From contig QMMS01000300.1 of assembly GCA_003647375.1 (NCBI GenBank), positions 1 to 5,710 of the forward strand: 5,710 nucleotides of DNA. Direction: 5' to 3'. The notes below the pieces were generated by a model. It was not told where the DNA came from and did no database searches. It worked only from the letters and a program-made list of their open reading frames with translations. Position 1 is the first letter of the stretch. Each line of letters begins with the position of its first letter. Shown in pieces: positions 4,849-5,710 of this stretch. Origin of the DNA: Deltaproteobacteria bacterium. Its GTDB lineage: Bacteria > Desulfobacterota > Desulfobacteria > Desulfobacterales > B30-G6. The position numbers were made by a program, and so were the translations under genes.

Positions 4849-5673
4849 ATGTTAAAAAATGTACTCGTCACCGTTGGAATTCTCATCTTTATCCTTCCTG
4901 GATTCAGTGCAGCTGAAGGTGAAGAAGACTTAGCAAAAAAGTCGCAGAATCCTGTGGGTAATATGATCAGTGTTCCCCTGGAGTATTGGCATTATGATGG
5001 CATGCCCAATGATTCCAGTGCTGATGCCTTGATCGCTAAGCCTGTTTATCCGGTTTCTCTGGGCAAAATCAACTTGATTAATCGTTTCATTGTTCCTTAC
5101 CTGGGCATCGATGCCACCTCATCGGATCAGGATCTAAATGGTGAAATTATTCCAGCTAGTAACGTGCATAGAAGCGGTCTCGGTAATATTCAATACCAGG
5201 GATTCCTGACCTCGGCAGACCCAGGGCCGGTGATTCTTGGGGTCGGGCCTGTATTTGAGTTTCCAACCCACAGCTCTGGCCTTGGCTCAGACAAGGTATC
5301 AGGTGGCGTTGCCTTCCTGGCCTTAAGCATGCCTGGCAATTGGGTATTTGGCGCCCTGGCTCAGAATATGTGGTCCTTTGCCGGTCCCAGCGATGCGGAA
5401 GCCATCAACAAGTTCCTCTTTCAGTATTTTATAAACTACAATCTTGATAAGGGTTGGTATCTGACCTCAACTCCAGTCATGACAGCAGACTGGGAAGAAT
5501 CAAGCAACAACAGGTGGACGATTCCCCTGGGTGGAGGAATTGGTAAGTTACACCGCTTTGGAAAACAGCCGGTGGATTTCAAACTCCAGGCATTTACGAA
5601 TGTAGAAAAACCGGAAAACGGCCCTTCATGGAGTATGATGTTTGCGGTGAAGTTTCTGTTCCCCAAAGGCTAG
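4849..5673 (+). CDS. predicted outer-membrane beta-barrel protein ('neuromedin U'-type / MetA-like transporter family)
   Basis: A 274-residue protein with a signal peptide (1-21, hydrophobic core ILIFILP, cleavage near FSA-AEG). The family pattern is clear: DLAKKSQNPVGNMISVPLEY (27-46), then PVYPVSLGKINLINRFIVPY, SGLGNIQYQGFLTS, VILGVGPVFEFPT, WVFGALAQNMWSFAG, LFQYFINYNLDKGWYLTSTP, MTADWEESSNNRWTIPLGGG, and a C-terminal strand ending FAVKFLFPKG, with an aromatic near the end as in outer-membrane proteins. Alternating hydrophobic strands suggest a 10-14-strand barrel. Databases often label such proteins 'neuromedin U', a misnomer; they are related to the phenol-degradation MetA/transporter group. 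The role is inferred to be uptake or release of a hydrophobic or aromatic compound across the outer membrane, possibly the sulfatase substrate or product. AAGGGA (4835-4840) lies 8 bases before the ATG. No separate promoter was seen, so it is probably co-transcribed with the sulfatase through the 4774-4817 hairpin. Confidence 0.85.
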   Translation: MLKNVLVTVGILIFILPGFSAAEGEEDLAKKSQNPVGNMISVPLEYWHYDGMPNDSSADALIAKPVYPVSLGKINLINRFIVPYLGIDATSSDQDLNGEIIPASNVHRSGLGNIQYQGFLTSADPGPVILGVGPVFEFPTHSSGLGSDKVSGGVAFLALSMPGNWVFGALAQNMWSFAGPSDAEAINKFLFQYFINYNLDKGWYLTSTPVMTADWEESSNNRWTIPLGGGIGKLHRFGKQPVDFKLQAFTNVEKPENGPSWSMMFAVKFLFPKG

Positions 5674-5710
5674 ACTATTTGTACTGGAATGATGTGTATT
5701 GGCAAGGCCG

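Overview
The window looks like a piece of a Gram-negative chromosome. The best guess is an anaerobic deltaproteobacterium (Desulfobacterota-like). The grounds are a sigma54-dependent activator with a GAF-type sensor, an exported Cys-type sulfatase, a signal-peptide-bearing outer-membrane barrel, and strong AGGAGG-type ribosome sites. The taxon is an inference from gene style, not something the sequence proves. No RNA genes, CRISPR arrays or insertion sequences were found.

Layout: (1) 1-411, the 3' end of a plus-strand DUF222/HNH-type endonuclease gene whose start lies outside the window; it looks more GC-rich than what follows. (2) 412-706, a stretch with no convincing gene. (3) 707-1027, minus strand, a small antibiotic-biosynthesis-monooxygenase (ABM, YgiN-like) protein. 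(4) 1235-2875, minus strand, a 546-residue sigma54 enhancer-binding regulator (sensor, AAA+, Fis-type HTH). (5) 3177-4763, plus strand, a secreted 528-residue arylsulfatase. (6) 4849-5673, plus strand, a 274-residue predicted outer-membrane barrel of the family often misnamed 'neuromedin U'. Genes 5 and 6 follow each other, separated by a strong hairpin.

The main result is regulatory. A -24/-12 (sigma54) promoter with exact GG-N10-GC spacing precedes the sulfatase (3043-3058, plus), and a second precedes the ABM gene (1088-1103, minus). Both read GGYATG-N3-TTTGCC. About 95 bases upstream of each lies a nearly identical 17-mer, GTCTATATATCAACGCT (2933-2949, plus) and GTCTATATTTCGACGCT (1199-1215, minus). 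The two copies have the same orientation relative to their promoters and the same spacing to within 2 bases. The gene between them encodes a sigma54 activator. The simplest reading is a self-contained local regulon in which this regulator binds the 17-mer enhancers and switches on both the sulfatase/barrel pair and the ABM gene. The inducer is not known; a sulfate ester, an aromatic product of its cleavage, or sulfur/redox state are possibilities only.
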